A DNA stretch of 64,000 nucleotides from Cyanophora paradoxa (GCA_004431415.1 QPMI01000640.1:124001-188000); one strand, 5' to 3'; shown: positions 44,201-56,526, numbered from the stretch's first letter. The notes: generated by a model not told the origin, from the letters alone. Translations and numbers: made by a program.

Positions 44201-46071
44201 GGGCGGCGGCGGCGTGCACGGGGACGACGCACTCGATCGCGGTGGCGGTGATCCTCCTCGAGATGACCGGCCAGGCCCGCCACCCGCCCGCCCTCTAGCT
44301 TAGAGGCCCCGCCCCAGAGGCCTTCAGGGGGCAGGCGCGGGGCGCGTCGCCTTCGCGGGCCCCGCCCCGCCCCCCGCCCGCTTCCGACACCGGCGGCCCC
44401 CGCAGATCTACCACCTCCTCCACGTCCTTGTCGCCGTCGTGCCTACCCCCCGGCCCGGCCCCGCTGTGTCCCCCTGACCACACCTCAGCTGGTGGCATAC
44501 GGCGTGACGACCTCTCTCTCCCCCTCCTACTACGAGAACGCCCTCGCTGCATACAAGTGTGTACCCCCAGAGAGCGGGGGTACACGCGGGGTGCCTGATG
44601 CGCCGGCGCCCGCCCCCGGGCCGCCCCCCGCAGCATCCCCTACATGCCCCTGCTCCGCCCCGCCTCCACCAAGGTCTCTTCCCCCCCTCGTCCCCACCGT
44701 TCTCCCCCGGCCCGGTACCCCCCTCGACCCCCCCGCCTCAGGAGACGGCGCACGACGTGATGGTGCGGGAGCCGATGCTCCAGTGGCTCGCCCTCGACTC
44801 CCCCCTCTCCGTGCGCCCGTACCCCCCCCCTCCCCCTCCTCTCCAACCCCTGCTGCACCCAGGACGTGCTGGAGTCGCTGCGGCGGAACAGGGACTTCCA
44901 CGCCTTCCCCCTCGTCCTCTCCACCCGGTCCGCCCCGCTCGCCTCTGCCCTCTGGCCTCCCCCGGGGCGCTCAGGGCTGGGGGCGGCGGGGCGGGGCAGG
45001 TCGCGGCGCCTCGTCGGCGTCGCCACGCGGGCCTCTCTCGAGCGCGCCCTTCAGGTCAGAGGGGGAGGGGAGGCGGGGGAAGCGAGCGCCGTGACCGCAA
45101 TCGACGGGACGCTGCCGGCTGACGGGGGGCGGCGGGCAGGAGGCCGGCCTGGTGGCGCGGGGGCGGGGCGCCGGGGAGGCCGACCCGACGGTCACCTGGC
45201 AGCGCTTCCACGTGCGATGCCGGGGGGCGGCCAAGGCGATGGCGAGCGCTCCCCTGAGCGCGCCCCCGCGCAGGACCGCTTCCTCAGGAAGGTCGGCGTG
45301 CGGGACGGGCCGGGGCCCGACGCGGGGCTGGGGCCCGGGTCCCCGCCGCGCGTCGGCCCTGCGGATGCGGCCGCCGGCGTGGGCGAGGTACAGCCCTGCA
45401 CCCCCTCGCCGTCCCAGGGGGCTCATTCGGGAGGTACAGGAGCGGGAGGCGCCGCGGAGCGAGGGGCCCCGACCCCCCTCCGGGGCTGCCAACGATCTCG
45501 TAGAAGGGGTACCCCCCTTCCTCTAGCCATGCCCCCCTCCTGCCCGACGCCCGGCCCCCGCAGGCCGATGCGCCGCCCGTTTCGCCCCCCGGCCCTCCGT
45601 CCGCGACGAGCAGGTGCCGTACCCCCCTGCCCTCCCGCCCACCGTTCCCCTCTGATTCTGGGGTAGGGGCGCGCTCGCGTCCTTCGAGGAGGGGGGTCCG
45701 CTGTTTCCGGACGACTCGCCCCCCGAGGGGCCCCGCAGGCGGCCCCCGGGAGGGGGTGCAGGTGACGAGGTATGCGGAGGAGCGGGGCGGGGGGTACGGT
45801 CGTGTACTCACGGCAGGGCAGGACCCCCCGTCGGCGCGGCCCCTTGGCGCCTGCTCCCCGAAGTACGACCCTGCACCCCTCCAGATCTCCGAGTGTACCC
45901 CCCTCACCAAGGTAAGCCGTGCCGTACCCCCACCTGCCCCGGTTCGAATCCGCGCAGATCCACTTCTACTTCACAATGCTCGCGTGCAACGCGCTGTACG
46001 TCACGGGCCCCGGGGGAACACTGGTCGGCGTCCTCACGAAGCGCATCCTGATCGCGGCCTCGATGCGGTAG
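41295..46071 (+). CDS. CLC-type chloride channel or chloride/proton exchanger with CBS domains
   Basis: The start MDRIVNQRSLQVLKYVPRSA leads to a membrane region with the three CLC filter motifs. GAGSGIPELKAILSG (exon join at about 42070) has the chloride-type Ser. GREGPFVCLGACVAHL (join at about 42335) retains the gating Glu seen in exchangers. GIFVPSLTFGAGFGRAYGEA begins near 43980. Others: ILAYWTDSELLVSFVYLASL, FLRNQRQHLSMLAVGAAVG, TFGSAIGGVLF, SIETTATYYMVRDMWKA and THSIAVAVILLEMTGQ. The cytosolic tail has CBS1 (TAHDVMVREPMLQWLAL, SLRRNRDFHAFPLV, GVATRASLERAL) and CBS2, ending GTLVGVLTKRILIAASMR. The length of about 850-900 residues suits eukaryotic CLCs. The retained gating Glu suggests an endomembrane chloride/proton antiporter, but the proton glutamate was not located. 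The linker between the CBS domains is approximate. Confidence 0.85.
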
Positions 46072-46279
46072 CCTCATGAGCCCCCTGTACCCCATAGTAC
46101 TAGAAATAGTCTGTTCTCCTGTGTGCAAATGTTTTACTGCATCTATGGCCTTCGCTGCACCGAATCGACTGATCATGTGAAATGTCATATGTGCTAAGCT
46201 CGCATGCTCCGGTTCTGTACGCCGAGGACTATACTACGATAGCTACTCCCTGCGGGGATGCCTGTCTGGATCTACACAA

Positions 46280-46970
46280 TCTAGCTCAAGGTGCGCCGCC
46301 CCGAGTCGGGGGCCGGCCCGGCCGGGCGGTCACACTTCGGTCGTGTAGGTCGGGGCGCTGCCGCCGGCCCATCCCGCGAGGGCCGTGCCCTGCTTCTCCA
46401 CATACGCCCGCTTGTTCTGCCGCTTCCTGCGAGGCCCCCCGGGCGTAACCAAACACGCCGCGCTGACGGCGCCGATGAGATCGCGAAGCGCACTTGTGTA
46501 TTTGGTACGCGCAGATGAGGATGAAGACTAGCGCGATGAAGGCGGCCGTCGCTATGAACATTCCTGCGGGGCGCGCCGCGGTGAGCTGCGCTGGCGGACG
46601 CCAGGCGTGGGACGTGGCACGCGGACTGCCCGCACCGATCATCGTCCAACCGAGGCCCTGCGAGGAAAAGACAAGCGAACGTCAGCGCGAGGGCGTGCGA
46701 GGCCTGGGGACACGCGGCGGCGTCGACAGGGAAGGCAGTGTTTCGGGCCGGTTGGCCCGCGTACACCAGCAGCTATCCGGGGTCGCCGGGCGGAGGCCTC
46801 GCGGATGCGCGAGAAGGATAGATCCCGGGCTCCCTTCACGACGCTGCGACGCGACGCCGCGGCGACGAACCTTGTCCAGACGGTGGCTTTCGTGGTGGGA
46901 CGGCGCCCCCGCTTCGGCGCCGGTTCCCGCGCTGCTGCTGCCGCCAGTTTCGGCGCTGATGCTCGCCATC
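46280..46970 (-). CDS. Possible small membrane protein
   Basis: On the minus strand, a GT-to-AG intron ending TTTTCCTCGCAG at about 46658 is followed by a short exon GLGWTMIG, then after a GC-rich intron by MFIATAAFIALVFILICAYQ and IHKCASRSH. This is one clear membrane helix (about 46565-46505) with a basic cytosolic flank. A 5' exon around 46970-46780 (SISAETGGSSSAGTGAEAGA) may belong to the same gene, but the frame across that join is not resolved. No family recognised. Confidence 0.3.
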
Positions 46971-47282
46971 GTGAAACGAGCCGCCGGTCAAGCGTGCACT
47001 AGACTGGGCCTCGATAAACGGACTCCCGAAAGCGCGGTTTGCGTTTCGACGCTCGGTACAGGCTGTTCGATTCGGGAAATGAGCTGCGTGCTCGGCGGCG
47101 GGGCACAAGGGGCTCAAAGGACCGCTGGTTGGACCAGGTGGGGGGTACGCAACCAATTCCGCACCGCTCCCGCCCAGCGGCACGATCGATCGCTCGTTCG
47201 CAGCATCGCAGCGCTCGCGCTTCGCAGACCCAACGCTTTACTGCCTGTACATGTGTGTGTCAGGTGCAAGCTCCATGCGGCG

Positions 47283-50110
47283 ATGCTGGCAGCGATGCAA
47301 ATGCAAAATCTTGAAACTTTGCTGCAGGTCGATCCCTGCGGCGTGTACAGGGAGGAATTTGACATCGGCGCCAGCGGTAGCGCTGCGGCCATCATATCGA
47401 TCAAGCTCGAGGCGTGCGGGCACAAGCTCGAGGGGGCCGATCCCGCCTCGATGGCGGCAGCTCGCCGCGCGTCTTCTGCCCGTTCCCCTTCGCCAACTGC
47501 AGCAAGGAAATCGAACTTGAGCCCGCCGCCGCGCCGCCGCTCACCCGCCGACTCGGATCCAGGGCTGCCCCCTCGTCTCGTTTAAGCCAGGCGAAGATGT
47601 GACCAAGTGCCCCTCGTGCAAGCGGCCCGTCTGCCGGCGCTGCGCCGGGTCGGTGTGTGCGCGGCCCGCTAGACGCTCTCGCATCGATTCGAGCAGTGAA
47701 GACTCGCTCACGGCGGCGCAGGAGCACCCGGACGGGGCCTGCCGGCCCCCTCCGGAGCCCCACGATGCGATGGCGGAGGATCTCGGCCCCCTCCCAGCGC
47801 ACGTCAAGGTACCCGGCGCCCCGCCCCGCCCAGCCGGCCCGGCAGCCGAGGCGGCGCGGCGCACACACGTCGCCCCTCGACCGCCCCCCCTCAGGCGTGC
47901 TCCTCCTGCAAGGCTCCGATTGAGCGTATCAGCAACTGCGACCACATCGTATCCTCCCCTCATTCCGAGTTCACTCGCCTCCCTGCCCGTGTCGCGATCG
48001 CGACCTTACCCCCGCAGACGTGCCGGTGCAAGCACCAGTTCTGCTGGCAGTGCCTGACCTCCCACCTGTGCGCCCCCTCCGCCCCGCACCGAGCCTCGCC
48101 CCGCTCAGGCCGCGTTCAGGGGCCACACGCCATACTGCCCGCTTGTCCTGCCCACACCCCTGAATACGCCGCGAGGGCCCCCGAGCACGTGCCCCGACCG
48201 CCCGACGCGGACTGGGTGGAGCGTTCCGACGAGGCGCTCCGAGGCCGCGAGCTGCGGCGCGCCGGCGAGATCCTCGGGGTGCGCGTACGCCACCCCCCGG
48301 GGCGGAGCACGCCGGCCGGGGCCGACGATGGCGGGGGCGCAGGGGGCGGCAGCGTACCTGGAGGGGCGGGCGGGGCAGGAGGCCGGCGCGCTGGAGCTCG
48401 GGCGGGCGCTCGGGCGCATGGCGAGAGCCCTCGCTGCCCCCGCCGCCGTCGGCGATCGCGATGCCGTCTCCTTCCACCGCGCGCGCCACGCCTCCGACCC
48501 CGCCCGGCCTGTCCGCCCCGGCCTCGGGCCCTTCGTCACGCGCTTCCCTCTGGCTGCCCCTGCTGCGCGCCGTCCGCGCGCTCGATGCCGCCGTGCGTCC
48601 CCGCGAGGATCGCTTCGAGCGGCCCGTGCGCCCCCCGCCGGTGGCGCGGCGGTGCGCGGGCCGTGACGGGGCGGCAGGGGTACGTGGAGCTGGCGGAGGA
48701 GCGCCTCCTCCTCGGCCGCGCGCTGTTGCTGCGCATCGGCGGCGCCCACGAGGCCGTACCCCTCCTCCAGGCGCATACGCAGGCCAGCTCTGTAGCCCCG
48801 GCCCCACGGCTCATGTTCTTCCTCCCGCAGGAAGCCCTCAAGGATCTCCGGGCGGCAAACGGCGCCGCCTCGACGCCGGCGGCCGTCGCTCTCGCGGCCG
48901 CCTCCCTCTCCCACGCCCTCGCGGAGGCCAGCGACCCCGGCGCGGCCTCCCGCGCGGCCCTCGCGGCCTGCAGGCCCCTGCAGCCCGGCCCCGAGCCTCC
49001 GCTGGCGCCGCGCGCAGACGGCGGTGGTGGTGGTGGCCGCCGCGCCGGGCGGGCCGCCGCCGGATCCCGGAGGCGAGGCGGCCGCCTGGCGCGAGGCGCG
49101 CGCCGCCCTCGACGCCGCCGCCGCCGCCGCCGCCCGCGCCCCCGGTGCAGCGCCCCCGGGGGCGGCTGCAGCGGGGGTCCCGTCGTGCCGCGCCCCCGGG
49201 GCGGCTGCAGCGGGGGTCCCGTCGTGCCGCGGGGCGCGCGGCAGCGAAGCTGGGGCGCTCTGGCGGCGGCGCTGGGCGCGGCGCACCCGCGTGCGGCGGC
49301 GGCGGCGCGCGTCGCCGACGCGCGGGTGCGACCTCCAGGTGCGACCTCGCAACGACTCCCGCGTGAACTTCGGCTCGTTAGCTCATCAGAGCTGCATGGC
49401 GATCGTCGTTCGAGGCTCGCTGACGCGGGGCGCGCCGCGGGGCAGGAGGCGGAGGAGGACGGCGTGGGGGCCCTCGCCTGCTTCGCCGAGGAGTGCGAGC
49501 GCGAGCTCTGGGAGGCCCTGGACGCCGCCCGCGCCGCCCGCGCTGCCCTCGCCGCCCCCGCCCCCCGCCGCTGCCGCGAGAGCGAGCTCCGCCCCGCCCC
49601 TCGCTCCGCCTGATAACCCCGCGCCATGCTCGCCATCCCCCGGCCTATCCTGGAGTCCTAGCGCACTCCTAGCCCCCGCGCCCCCCAAGCCCCGCCAGGA
49701 GCAAATCGAGCAGCCTTATCCTTCCCCCGCGTCGCAAACCATCCCGCAGGCTGACTTGGAGGCTGCGCGGCGGGAGCGCGGGCACGGGAGCGCGGGGGCA
49801 GCCCTCCCCGCGGCCGCCTTCGCGGAGGCGGCCGTGGCCGCGGGGCGCCGCCGCGCCGCCCCCGAAGCCCTCGAGGTGCCTTCCCCCAGCAGGCCCCGCC
49901 CCTCGCTCCTTCGCTCTAGATCTCCTGAGCCTCACGCTTCTTCCCCAGCAAGCGGAGGCGGCGCTGGAGGCGGCGCCCGAGCACAAGCCCGACGCCGAGC
50001 TGCGGGACTGGGGCGCCGCGAGCTTCGCCGCCCTCGCCGCCCGCGCCGCCCTCCGCCACCCCGACGCGCCCCTCGTCGACGCCCCCGCCGAGCTCGAGGC
50101 GAGCGCCTAG
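47283..50110 (+). CDS. RBR-type (RING-IBR-RING) E3 ubiquitin ligase-like protein
   Basis: Early exons contain NLETLLQVDPCGVYREEFDI and ISIKLEACGHKLEG, resembling a degenerate first RING. Next come VFCPFPFANCSKEIELEP and DVTKCPSCKRPVCRRCAG, the in-between-RING cysteine pairs. The second RING is clear: CSSCKAPIERISNCDHI joined to TCRCKHQFCWQCLTSHLC at about 48020, with the likely catalytic Cys in NCDHI. From about 48180 to the stop the protein is Ala-rich and helical (ELRRAGEIL, VELAEERLLLGRALLLRIGG, LACFAEECERELWEALDAAR, LRDWGAASFAALAARAALRH), unlike the Ariadne tail I remember. RBR ligases accept ubiquitin on the RING2 cysteine and transfer it to substrates. An AATAAA-like signal (GAATAAAGG) lies 12-20 bases past the stop. 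The start and first RING exons are uncertain. Confidence 0.65.
49131..49238 (+). repeat. Tandem GC-rich minisatellite in the RBR gene
   Basis: The unit CGCCCCCGGGGCGGCTGCAG with GCGGGGGTCCCGTCGTGCCG occurs twice in direct succession (about 49151-49238), giving near-identical GAAAAGVPSCR-like peptides in one frame. Confidence 0.75.
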
Positions 50111-51206
50111 ACGAATGCAGTTTGAATAAAGGCTGAGGCGGCGGCGTGCGGTTAGCTTTCGATCGATATCAGCACTTTGCATGTGCACGTGCAGCGTTTT
50201 TGGAATCGGTCTCGCTTCGAATTCGGATTCTATACTCACAAACACCGGAGCGCCTTTCAAGCTCAAGCTAACGGCGGCCCGCGTTTGAGTTCGAATGCTG
50301 CGCCGCCTCGAGCTCACCGCCGCGCCGCCGGCTGAGCCTCCTCCGCAGAGACGACGCAGGAGCGCCCCTCCCAGTTCGTCGCTCCGCACTGCACGCGCCG
50401 CGAAGCCGCAAGTGAATTAGACGGCGCAGCGCGCGATCCAAGATCGAGAGCCCAAGGAATCCGAACTCGCGATCGAGCGGCCGCACCGAGCAACGCTGCT
50501 CCGGGGGCACGCTCGCTTTGACGGATTCGACGTGCACTGCACATGTGCAGAAGAGGGGGCGCGTCAAAGCTTAAGACACAGCTGCAGGCGCGCGGAGTTG
50601 GGGTTTGGGTTTGGGTTTCGGGCGCACTCCCGCAGCCCGTCCAGCTCGTTTTGCCGCACTGGGAGCTGCGGGAGGCGCGTCAGCTGCAGGGGCAGTGGGC
50701 GAGGCGTTGATCCCCGCCGAGGCGAGCGCCTGGCGCCCGCGTCACGCATAGCGCAGCAACACAAAGGCCGTTGGCGGGCTAAGAAGAGCAGGATCCGGAA
50801 TGGATGATAGCTAACGCTCGCAGCTTCCGCCCTGGCATCGACGGCACCGACGTGGCGCATGGGCGAGCTCGAGTGTTCGGCGGCACCGACGTGGGCGAGG
50901 CGACGACCCAGCCGCGAGGCGACGACCCAGCCGCGTGGCTTCTACCGAGCACCATTCTCTCAAAAGAACGCCGCACGCACCACTTGCACGGGCTGCACAT
51001 TTTTGCTAAGGCTTGCTTCGAAACAACCGCACGCCGACTGAGCGTCGCGCGTCCGACTCGCGGGGCCGGGCGGGTACACGAATGACTGTTAACCTAAGAG
51101 AACTACGTATACACTTCTCTACCCAGTGTACGGGGGTCGACACACGAAGTTGGCCAGCGGCCTAGCGTCGAAGCCTGCTTATCCATAGCACGCGGCTACA
51201 CGCCAA
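50111..51206. other. Intergenic region, no gene recognised
   Basis: About 1.1 kb between tandem genes. It starts with the likely polyadenylation signal of the RBR gene (AATAAAG at about 50124). A short GGGTTTGGGTTTGGGTTT run is at about 50602-50620. A pair of 18-bp-scale direct repeats (GCGAGGCGACGACCCAGCCG) occurs at about 50896-50935. No exon found. Confidence 0.5.
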
Positions 51207-52842
51207 TGCGCTTCATCGACGTTGGGGTGAACCTGAACGATGACATGTTCGCGGGTGTCTACAACGAGAAGAAGGCAAGTGAAGCGCCGCGCTCCTCCCA
51301 GCTCTTCGCGCGTGCCGATCGCCCGGACAGGCGCACGACCCGGACCACGATCTGATCCTGAAGCGGGCGCGGGAGGCGGGTGTCGAGCGGGCGATCGTCA
51401 CCGCCGGCTTCTGGGAGGAGTGCAACGCGGCGCTCGAGCTCGTGAGGCGCCTGGCGGACGTCGAGGGCGCCCCGCGGCTCTACAACACGATCGTGCGCGC
51501 GGGCCTTCCACCGCTTCCCACCGCACGCGCCCTCTCGTGCTCAGGCAGCGCCGCATGCGCAGGGTGTGCACCCGACGCGGTCCGCTGGGCCCGGGAGCGA
51601 GGCGCTTGGCGTCTCTCCAGAGTTGCTTACGCGTACGCCGGCGCCGCAGGTGCCAGGAGTTCGAGACGGCGGAGGGAGGGCCCGACGCGCACCTTGCCCG
51701 CCTGCAGGAGCTTATCGAGGCCAACAGGGGCCGGGTGAGCAACGCCTGTACCCTCGACGCCTGCACTCCCGCAATAGCACCCAACCGCCCCGCGTCGCAG
51801 GTTGTTGCGGTCGGGGAGTGCGGGCTCGATTACGACCGGCTCCACTTCTGCCCGAAGGAGGTCCAGCTGAAGTGCGCCGTACCCCCACTTCGACCGCTCG
51901 AAGCTTATACTCCTCTTTCGAAGGCACTTCGAACGTCAGTTCGAGCTGGCTGAGCGCACGGGGCTACCCCTCTTCCTCCACAAGCGCGCCCTTACCGCCG
52001 CGTCACCCGCCGCAAACCCCGCCGCGCACCCTCCTTACGCGTACCACCAACACGCAGCCGCGCGACCGGAGACGATTTCGCGGGTTCCAATCCTCCCACG
52101 CCTGTGGCCTCGCCTGCCTGCCCGCTGCCTCACTCGAACCCGCCCCCTCTCCGGTATCCCCCCCGGTATCCCAGACCTAGTGCGGAGGAACCGGCATCGG
52201 TTCAAGAGCGGCGTGGCGCACTGCTTCACGGGGGGGCTGGAGGAGGCCCGCGCCCTCATCGATCTCGACCTCTACATCGGTGGCCCCCGCGCCCCCTCCC
52301 CCCGCCCCTCGCACGCTGCGATCTAAGCGGTGGGGCGGGAAGGCGTCACGGGCTGCTCGCTGAAGACGGAGGAGAACCTGGCGGTCGTGCGCGAGATCCC
52401 CCCGGAGCGCCTCATCCTCGAGACCGGTGCCCCCGCCCCGCCCCCGCCTTCCGCTCCCGCCCCCCCCCTCCTTGAGTGCGGACGGCAGACGCGCCGTGGT
52501 GCGACATCCGGCCCACGCACGCGGGGTACAAGCATGTCCTCACGCAGTGGCCCTCCGTCAAGAAGGAGAAGCGCGCTCCGGCGCCGCGGCGTGCCCCCCG
52601 CCCCCTCCCTCCTTGAATCGGCCCGCAGGTTCGAGCGGGGGAAGACGGTCAAGAACCGCACGGAGCCCTGCCACATCCGGCAGGCGAGCTCGCGTACCCC
52701 GCTCCCTCATACTTCCCGTTCTGAAGTGTACCCCCCGCAGGTCGCGGAGGTGGTGGCGGGGGTGCGCGGGGAGGAGCCGGCGGCGCTGGCGGCGGCGGCG
52801 TACGAGAACTCCATGCGCCTCTTCTTCCCGTCCGAGCTCTAG
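51207..52842 (+). CDS. TatD-family metal-dependent deoxyribonuclease (TATDN1-like)
   Basis: It starts [20 protein letters not shown] (D-x-x-x-N-L-x-D form of the metal site), followed by [60 protein letters not shown] joined to [17 protein letters not shown] (the GExGLDYxR signature), [40 protein letters not shown] (H-C-F-T-G), [18 protein letters not shown] with [16 protein letters not shown] and ending [20 protein letters not shown]. All metal-ligand positions (two early, Glu in GECG, His in FLHK, HCF, ETDAP) are present, so the enzyme looks intact. TatD proteins are 3'-5' exonucleases acting on DNA, linked to DNA repair and apoptotic DNA degradation. The length is close to the usual 300 residues. 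At least eight introns, several starting GTGCGC or GTACCC. Confidence 0.9.
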
Positions 52843-53011
52843 CCGGCCGCGGCGCCCGCAGCCGAGCGCTATAGCTAGCATTCACTTCATTGTTGATGCC
52901 ACAACGACGCCCCACGAAAAGAAGTTTGCATCTTCGAATTCGAGTCTGAAGCGCAAACTTGAGAGATGCATTCCATTCCATTCACTTTCGCCCGCGCGGT
53001 GCTTTGCCGCG

Positions 53012-56000
53012 CTACGCCGGCAGGGAGGGGGATGGTGCCTGCGCGGGCGGGGTGCCAGCCGCGAGGCGCGCCTTCTTGCTGCGCTCCCGCTCCTCCCTCA
53101 GCCGGTTCTGCTGCTCGAAGTGCTCCAGAGCCCTGCCGCCCGCGGCTGCGTGAGAGGGGGCGGCGCGGTCTAGGGGCTCTCGAATCGCTATACGATCTGG
53201 GGGGCACCGGTCGAGGGACTGGGTGATGGGCATGAGCATGGGGCAGAGGCGCGCCCGCTGCTCGCCCGGCACGCTCCCTCCCAGCGCCCGCACGTTGTCG
53301 TAGAGCTGCCGGCACGGTGACTTAGCCATGGAGGGGGGAGGGCCAGCGCACTGCACCTGGGACATCGCCTGCGTGATCTTTTCTGCCCTCTGCGAACGCG
53401 TCCGAGGAGGAGGGATCAGAAGACTGCGAGGCGGGGGGGAGAACTGACTGGGCGCGCCGCTTGGAGGAAAGGGGCTGTGATGGGGTAGCACGCCCAGAAG
53501 TGCCGCAGCAGCTCGCACGAGTGCGCGAAGTGCGCCTGCGGGGGGCCGCCCCGGCCTCAGCAGCGCCCCCGGATAGCGCGCGCTGACCCCGGCGGCGCGC
53601 CTTCAGAGCGACGGCGAACTCGGAGGGGGTGCGCAGGTCGGCGTCCTCGGCGCCGCGCGCCGCCCGCGCGGAGAGCGCGTTCTGCTGCGTCTGCTCCGCC
53701 AGCACCTGCCACCGGCCTCGCCGCGCGCGCGGGAGCGGCGCGGGGGGCCCGAGGCGCGGACCTTGGAGGCGAGGGCGTCGGGCACGATGGCGCTGCGCAG
53801 GCTGAGCAGCGGCGCGCTCCCCTCCGGCCCCGCCTCCAGCCCCGTCCTCAGAGCCTCCAGCCGCCCCTCGAACGCCGCCAGCATGCGCGCCGCCTGGCGC
53901 CCCCTCAGGCGGGAAGGGCAGCCCGAACGAGAAGTGCGCGCGCCTGCTCGGGGGTCGGGGGCGGCTCCTCCACGGGCGCCGCCCGCTGGCTCGCGAAGGC
54001 CGACGCCGCCCCGAACGGCGTCGACGCCTGCTCCCAAAGTGAGGAGGCGAACCAAGGAGAGGGGGGCCGGGGTACGTATGCCTGCGGCGGCGGCTCCGGC
54101 GCCGCGTTTGCGTGGGCGTCGAAGTACCGTCGCGGGTCCTGCGGGGAGCGTGGGCCGCCGGCGCCGGGAGGCAGACAAGGGGGTACCGCGATGCGGAGGG
54201 GCAGCAGCGCCGGCGGCGCCTCCTTCTCCAGGTCCTGTACCCCCGGCCCCGGCGTGAGGAGTCGCGAACCCCCCGTAGTGCCGGGCCGGGCGGACCTTGA
54301 GCCGCAGCTGCTCGGCCACCTTCTGGTGGGTGTCCTCCGCCGCCTGCTGCACCCATCAGCGCCCCGCGGCCAAGTCTCCGTGCCCCCCCCTCCCACCTGG
54401 GGGGGCGGAGTAGCGGCGGGGCGGCCCTTGGCGGGGGGCGGGGCCGGCGGCGCCTGCGCCTGCGCCTCGCGCGCCGCGACGGCGTCCTCCGACTCCAGAA
54501 TCAGCGCCCCGTGCCTGCGCCGCCGCCTCAGGCGGCCCCGCCCGCGCCCGCCCTGCCGCCCGCGAGGCGCGCCTGTTGAGGGTGCGCAGCACGCGGGTGC
54601 GCTCCTTGGAGGGCGGCGCCGGCGGCTCGGTGCGCACGCCGTAGCCCTGCGGCGGCGGGGGGGCGTGAGGGAGGCGGGGGGCGGGGGCGGGGGCGGGGCG
54701 GGGCGGGCCTCGGGGAGGCGGTCGTCGGCGGCGAGGTTGACGGTCGGCTCCAGCCGCCGCACCTTCGCCTTCAGCTCCATCGCCAGCGCTGCCACCCGCG
54801 TCGCCCGGAGCGGAGGAGAGCCCCCCGCCCCGCCCCGCCCCGCCCCGCCCCGCGCACCGCTCGTGTCCTCCTCCAGGCACTTCGCGAAGATCGGGTCGAT
54901 GTTGGCTACCGAGAGAGACCCGCCCGCCGTCCCGTCCTGCCGTTCCGAGCCCACGCATCAGCCCGGGACCCGCCGAGCTCGTGCCTGACGGGGCGGCCCT
55001 CGCAGGGCGGCGCCTTCAGGGCGCTTCTCAGCCGACGGGCTGTGAACCCGCCTATGGCGCCTCTGACCCCGCCTTGAGGCGCGCGCGCCTGGGCGTCGCT
55101 TGCGCGGTCCCTGAAGAAGTATTTCGACTGGAAGTAACGCGTCCAGAACTCTTTCTCGCTGAGCTGCTCGGAGGTAGCGAGGCGCCGGCCAGCGCAGCTC
55201 AGCGCAGAAAGCTGGGTAAAAGATGCGTCGGGCACCTTGTGCGGCACGTTCTGCAGGTACGCGCGGTGCACCGCCGGCGTCTCGACGAAGATCGCGTGGA
55301 TGACCTGTTGAAGACAGCACAGCGGTGGGTACAGTGGAAAGCTAGGAGGGTACACGTGAAAGGTGTGCGGGGCCCCTCTGAGGGGCGCGCGCGGGGCACG
55401 CGGACCTCCGGAGTGACACGGAAGTGGAGCTTGTTCGCGGTGTCCTTTCAAGTGCCAGTTCCCGGTCGGTCGGGGGTACCGCCCAGTGGGGGCGGGGGTA
55501 CGGGGCCCGACCTGCTGGGGCTTGAGGTCCGAGATGAGCGCGTTGGGCATGCCCGTGCGCCTCGCGGCCTCCATCTCCTCCTCGCGCCTCAGCAGGGCCT
55601 GCGGCGGGGGTGAGGGGCCGGGGGCGGGGCCGGGGGCGGGGCCGGTGGGGGGGTGCGCGGGCCCTCCTGGAGTCCCAGAACTCGTCGTCGGTGACGACGC
55701 CGCCGCGGACGAGCTGCTCGTGCAGCCGCCGCAGCTCCCCGTCCCGCGCCAGCAGCTCCCCGCGCGCCCGCACCTCCCGCTCCGACACCGCCGCCGGCGC
55801 CGGCGGCGGCGTGGCCGCCGGCGCCGGCCGCTTCGGCGGCGGCCGCGGAGGGGCGGCCGCGGCGGCGGGTGGAGCGGGCGGGGCCGGGGAGGCAGCCGGG
55901 GCAGGGGCGGATGCGGACGGGGGCGGGGAGGAGGAGAGGCGGGGGGGCGGGCTGGGAGCGGGGCGGGGGACCTGGCCGTTGGCGTGGAGCAGGTCGGCGA

Positions 56001-56433
56001 GCAGGTCGCGGAACGAGTCGCGCTCGCGGTACGTCGCCTCCCGCTCCCGCGCGGCGTGCACGCCGAAGTCGAACGTGAACGGCCCCGCCGAGCCGCTGCT
56101 CGACGCCCCCTCCGGCGGGTTCACGTCCACGCGCATCATGATCGGCTTCGCGGGATCCTGCTTCGTGACCATGTAGCCTGCGCCGCGCTCGGCCGCAGCG
56201 GGGCACACGGGTTGGGTCGGCCGCAAACCTTTCATCGACGCGAGGGACACGCGCACGGAGGAAGTTCCCGGCAGCGCCTCCGTCCACGCGAGCGCCTCGC
56301 GCGTCAGCTCCAGCGTCCCGTTCTTCTTCTGGTAGCGGACCTGCACGGTACGGCGGCGCTCGATCGGGCGCCCGGCTCGACCGCCCGTGCACCAGGGCCG
56401 CACCATCTCTACGCGCTGCAGGATCTCCTCCAT
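53012..56433 (-). CDS. TFIIH core subunit p62/Tfb1
   Basis: Minus-strand gene. The N-terminal exon encodes a pleckstrin-homology-like domain: VRYQKKNGTLELTREALAWT, SSVRVSLASMKGL, KPIMMRVDVNPPEG and FTFDFGVHAAREREATYRER with DSFRDLLADLL, the expected p62 start. A Pro/Ala-rich linker precedes MEAARRTGMPNALISDLKPQ. The BSD-type region has LSEKEFWTRYFQSKYFFRDR, a strong p62 signature (cf. EFWxxFFQSxYFxRDR). The C-terminal exons supply EKITQAMSQVQC and LYDNVRALGGSVPGEQRAR, and the gene ends PPAQAPSPSLPA. TFIIH opens promoters for RNA polymerase II and works in nucleotide excision repair. The p62 PH domain binds activators and XPC. The small domain ELLRHFWACYPITAPF near 53500 corresponds to the family's conserved C-terminal helix. 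Start chosen at the first Met of the PH domain. Confidence 0.85.
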
Positions 56434-56526
56434 CGAGCCAGTGTCGGCGAGGGGGAGGGGGGCAGCTGAGTCCGGGTACGCGGAAGTTTGCCGGGTACGC
56501 GGCAGTCCGGGGTTTTCGGGAGTAAC
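56434..56526. promoter_or_regulatory. Short divergent promoter between TFIIH p62 and eL36
   Basis: Only 93 bp separate the two opposite start codons, so promoter elements for both genes must lie here or within the transcribed leaders. No TATA box. The direct repeat GCGGAAGTTTGCCGGGTACG/GCGGCAGTCCGGGG-like is the only structure seen. Confidence 0.5.

Noticed and set aside
45940-45960. GGTTCGAATCC matches a tRNA B-box
   Set aside because: No A-box, acceptor stem or cloverleaf can be drawn, and the sequence is the end of an intron in the CLC gene, just before the CBS2 exon.
41295-46071. Considered as two genes (channel and separate CBS protein)
   Set aside because: Exons run on without a stop or a credible new start, and CLC proteins normally carry the CBS pair at this position.
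50600-50622. GGGTTTGGGTTTGGGTTT looks telomere-like
   Set aside because: Only about three units, not the TTTAGGG or TTAGGG form, and surrounded by ordinary intergenic sequence.
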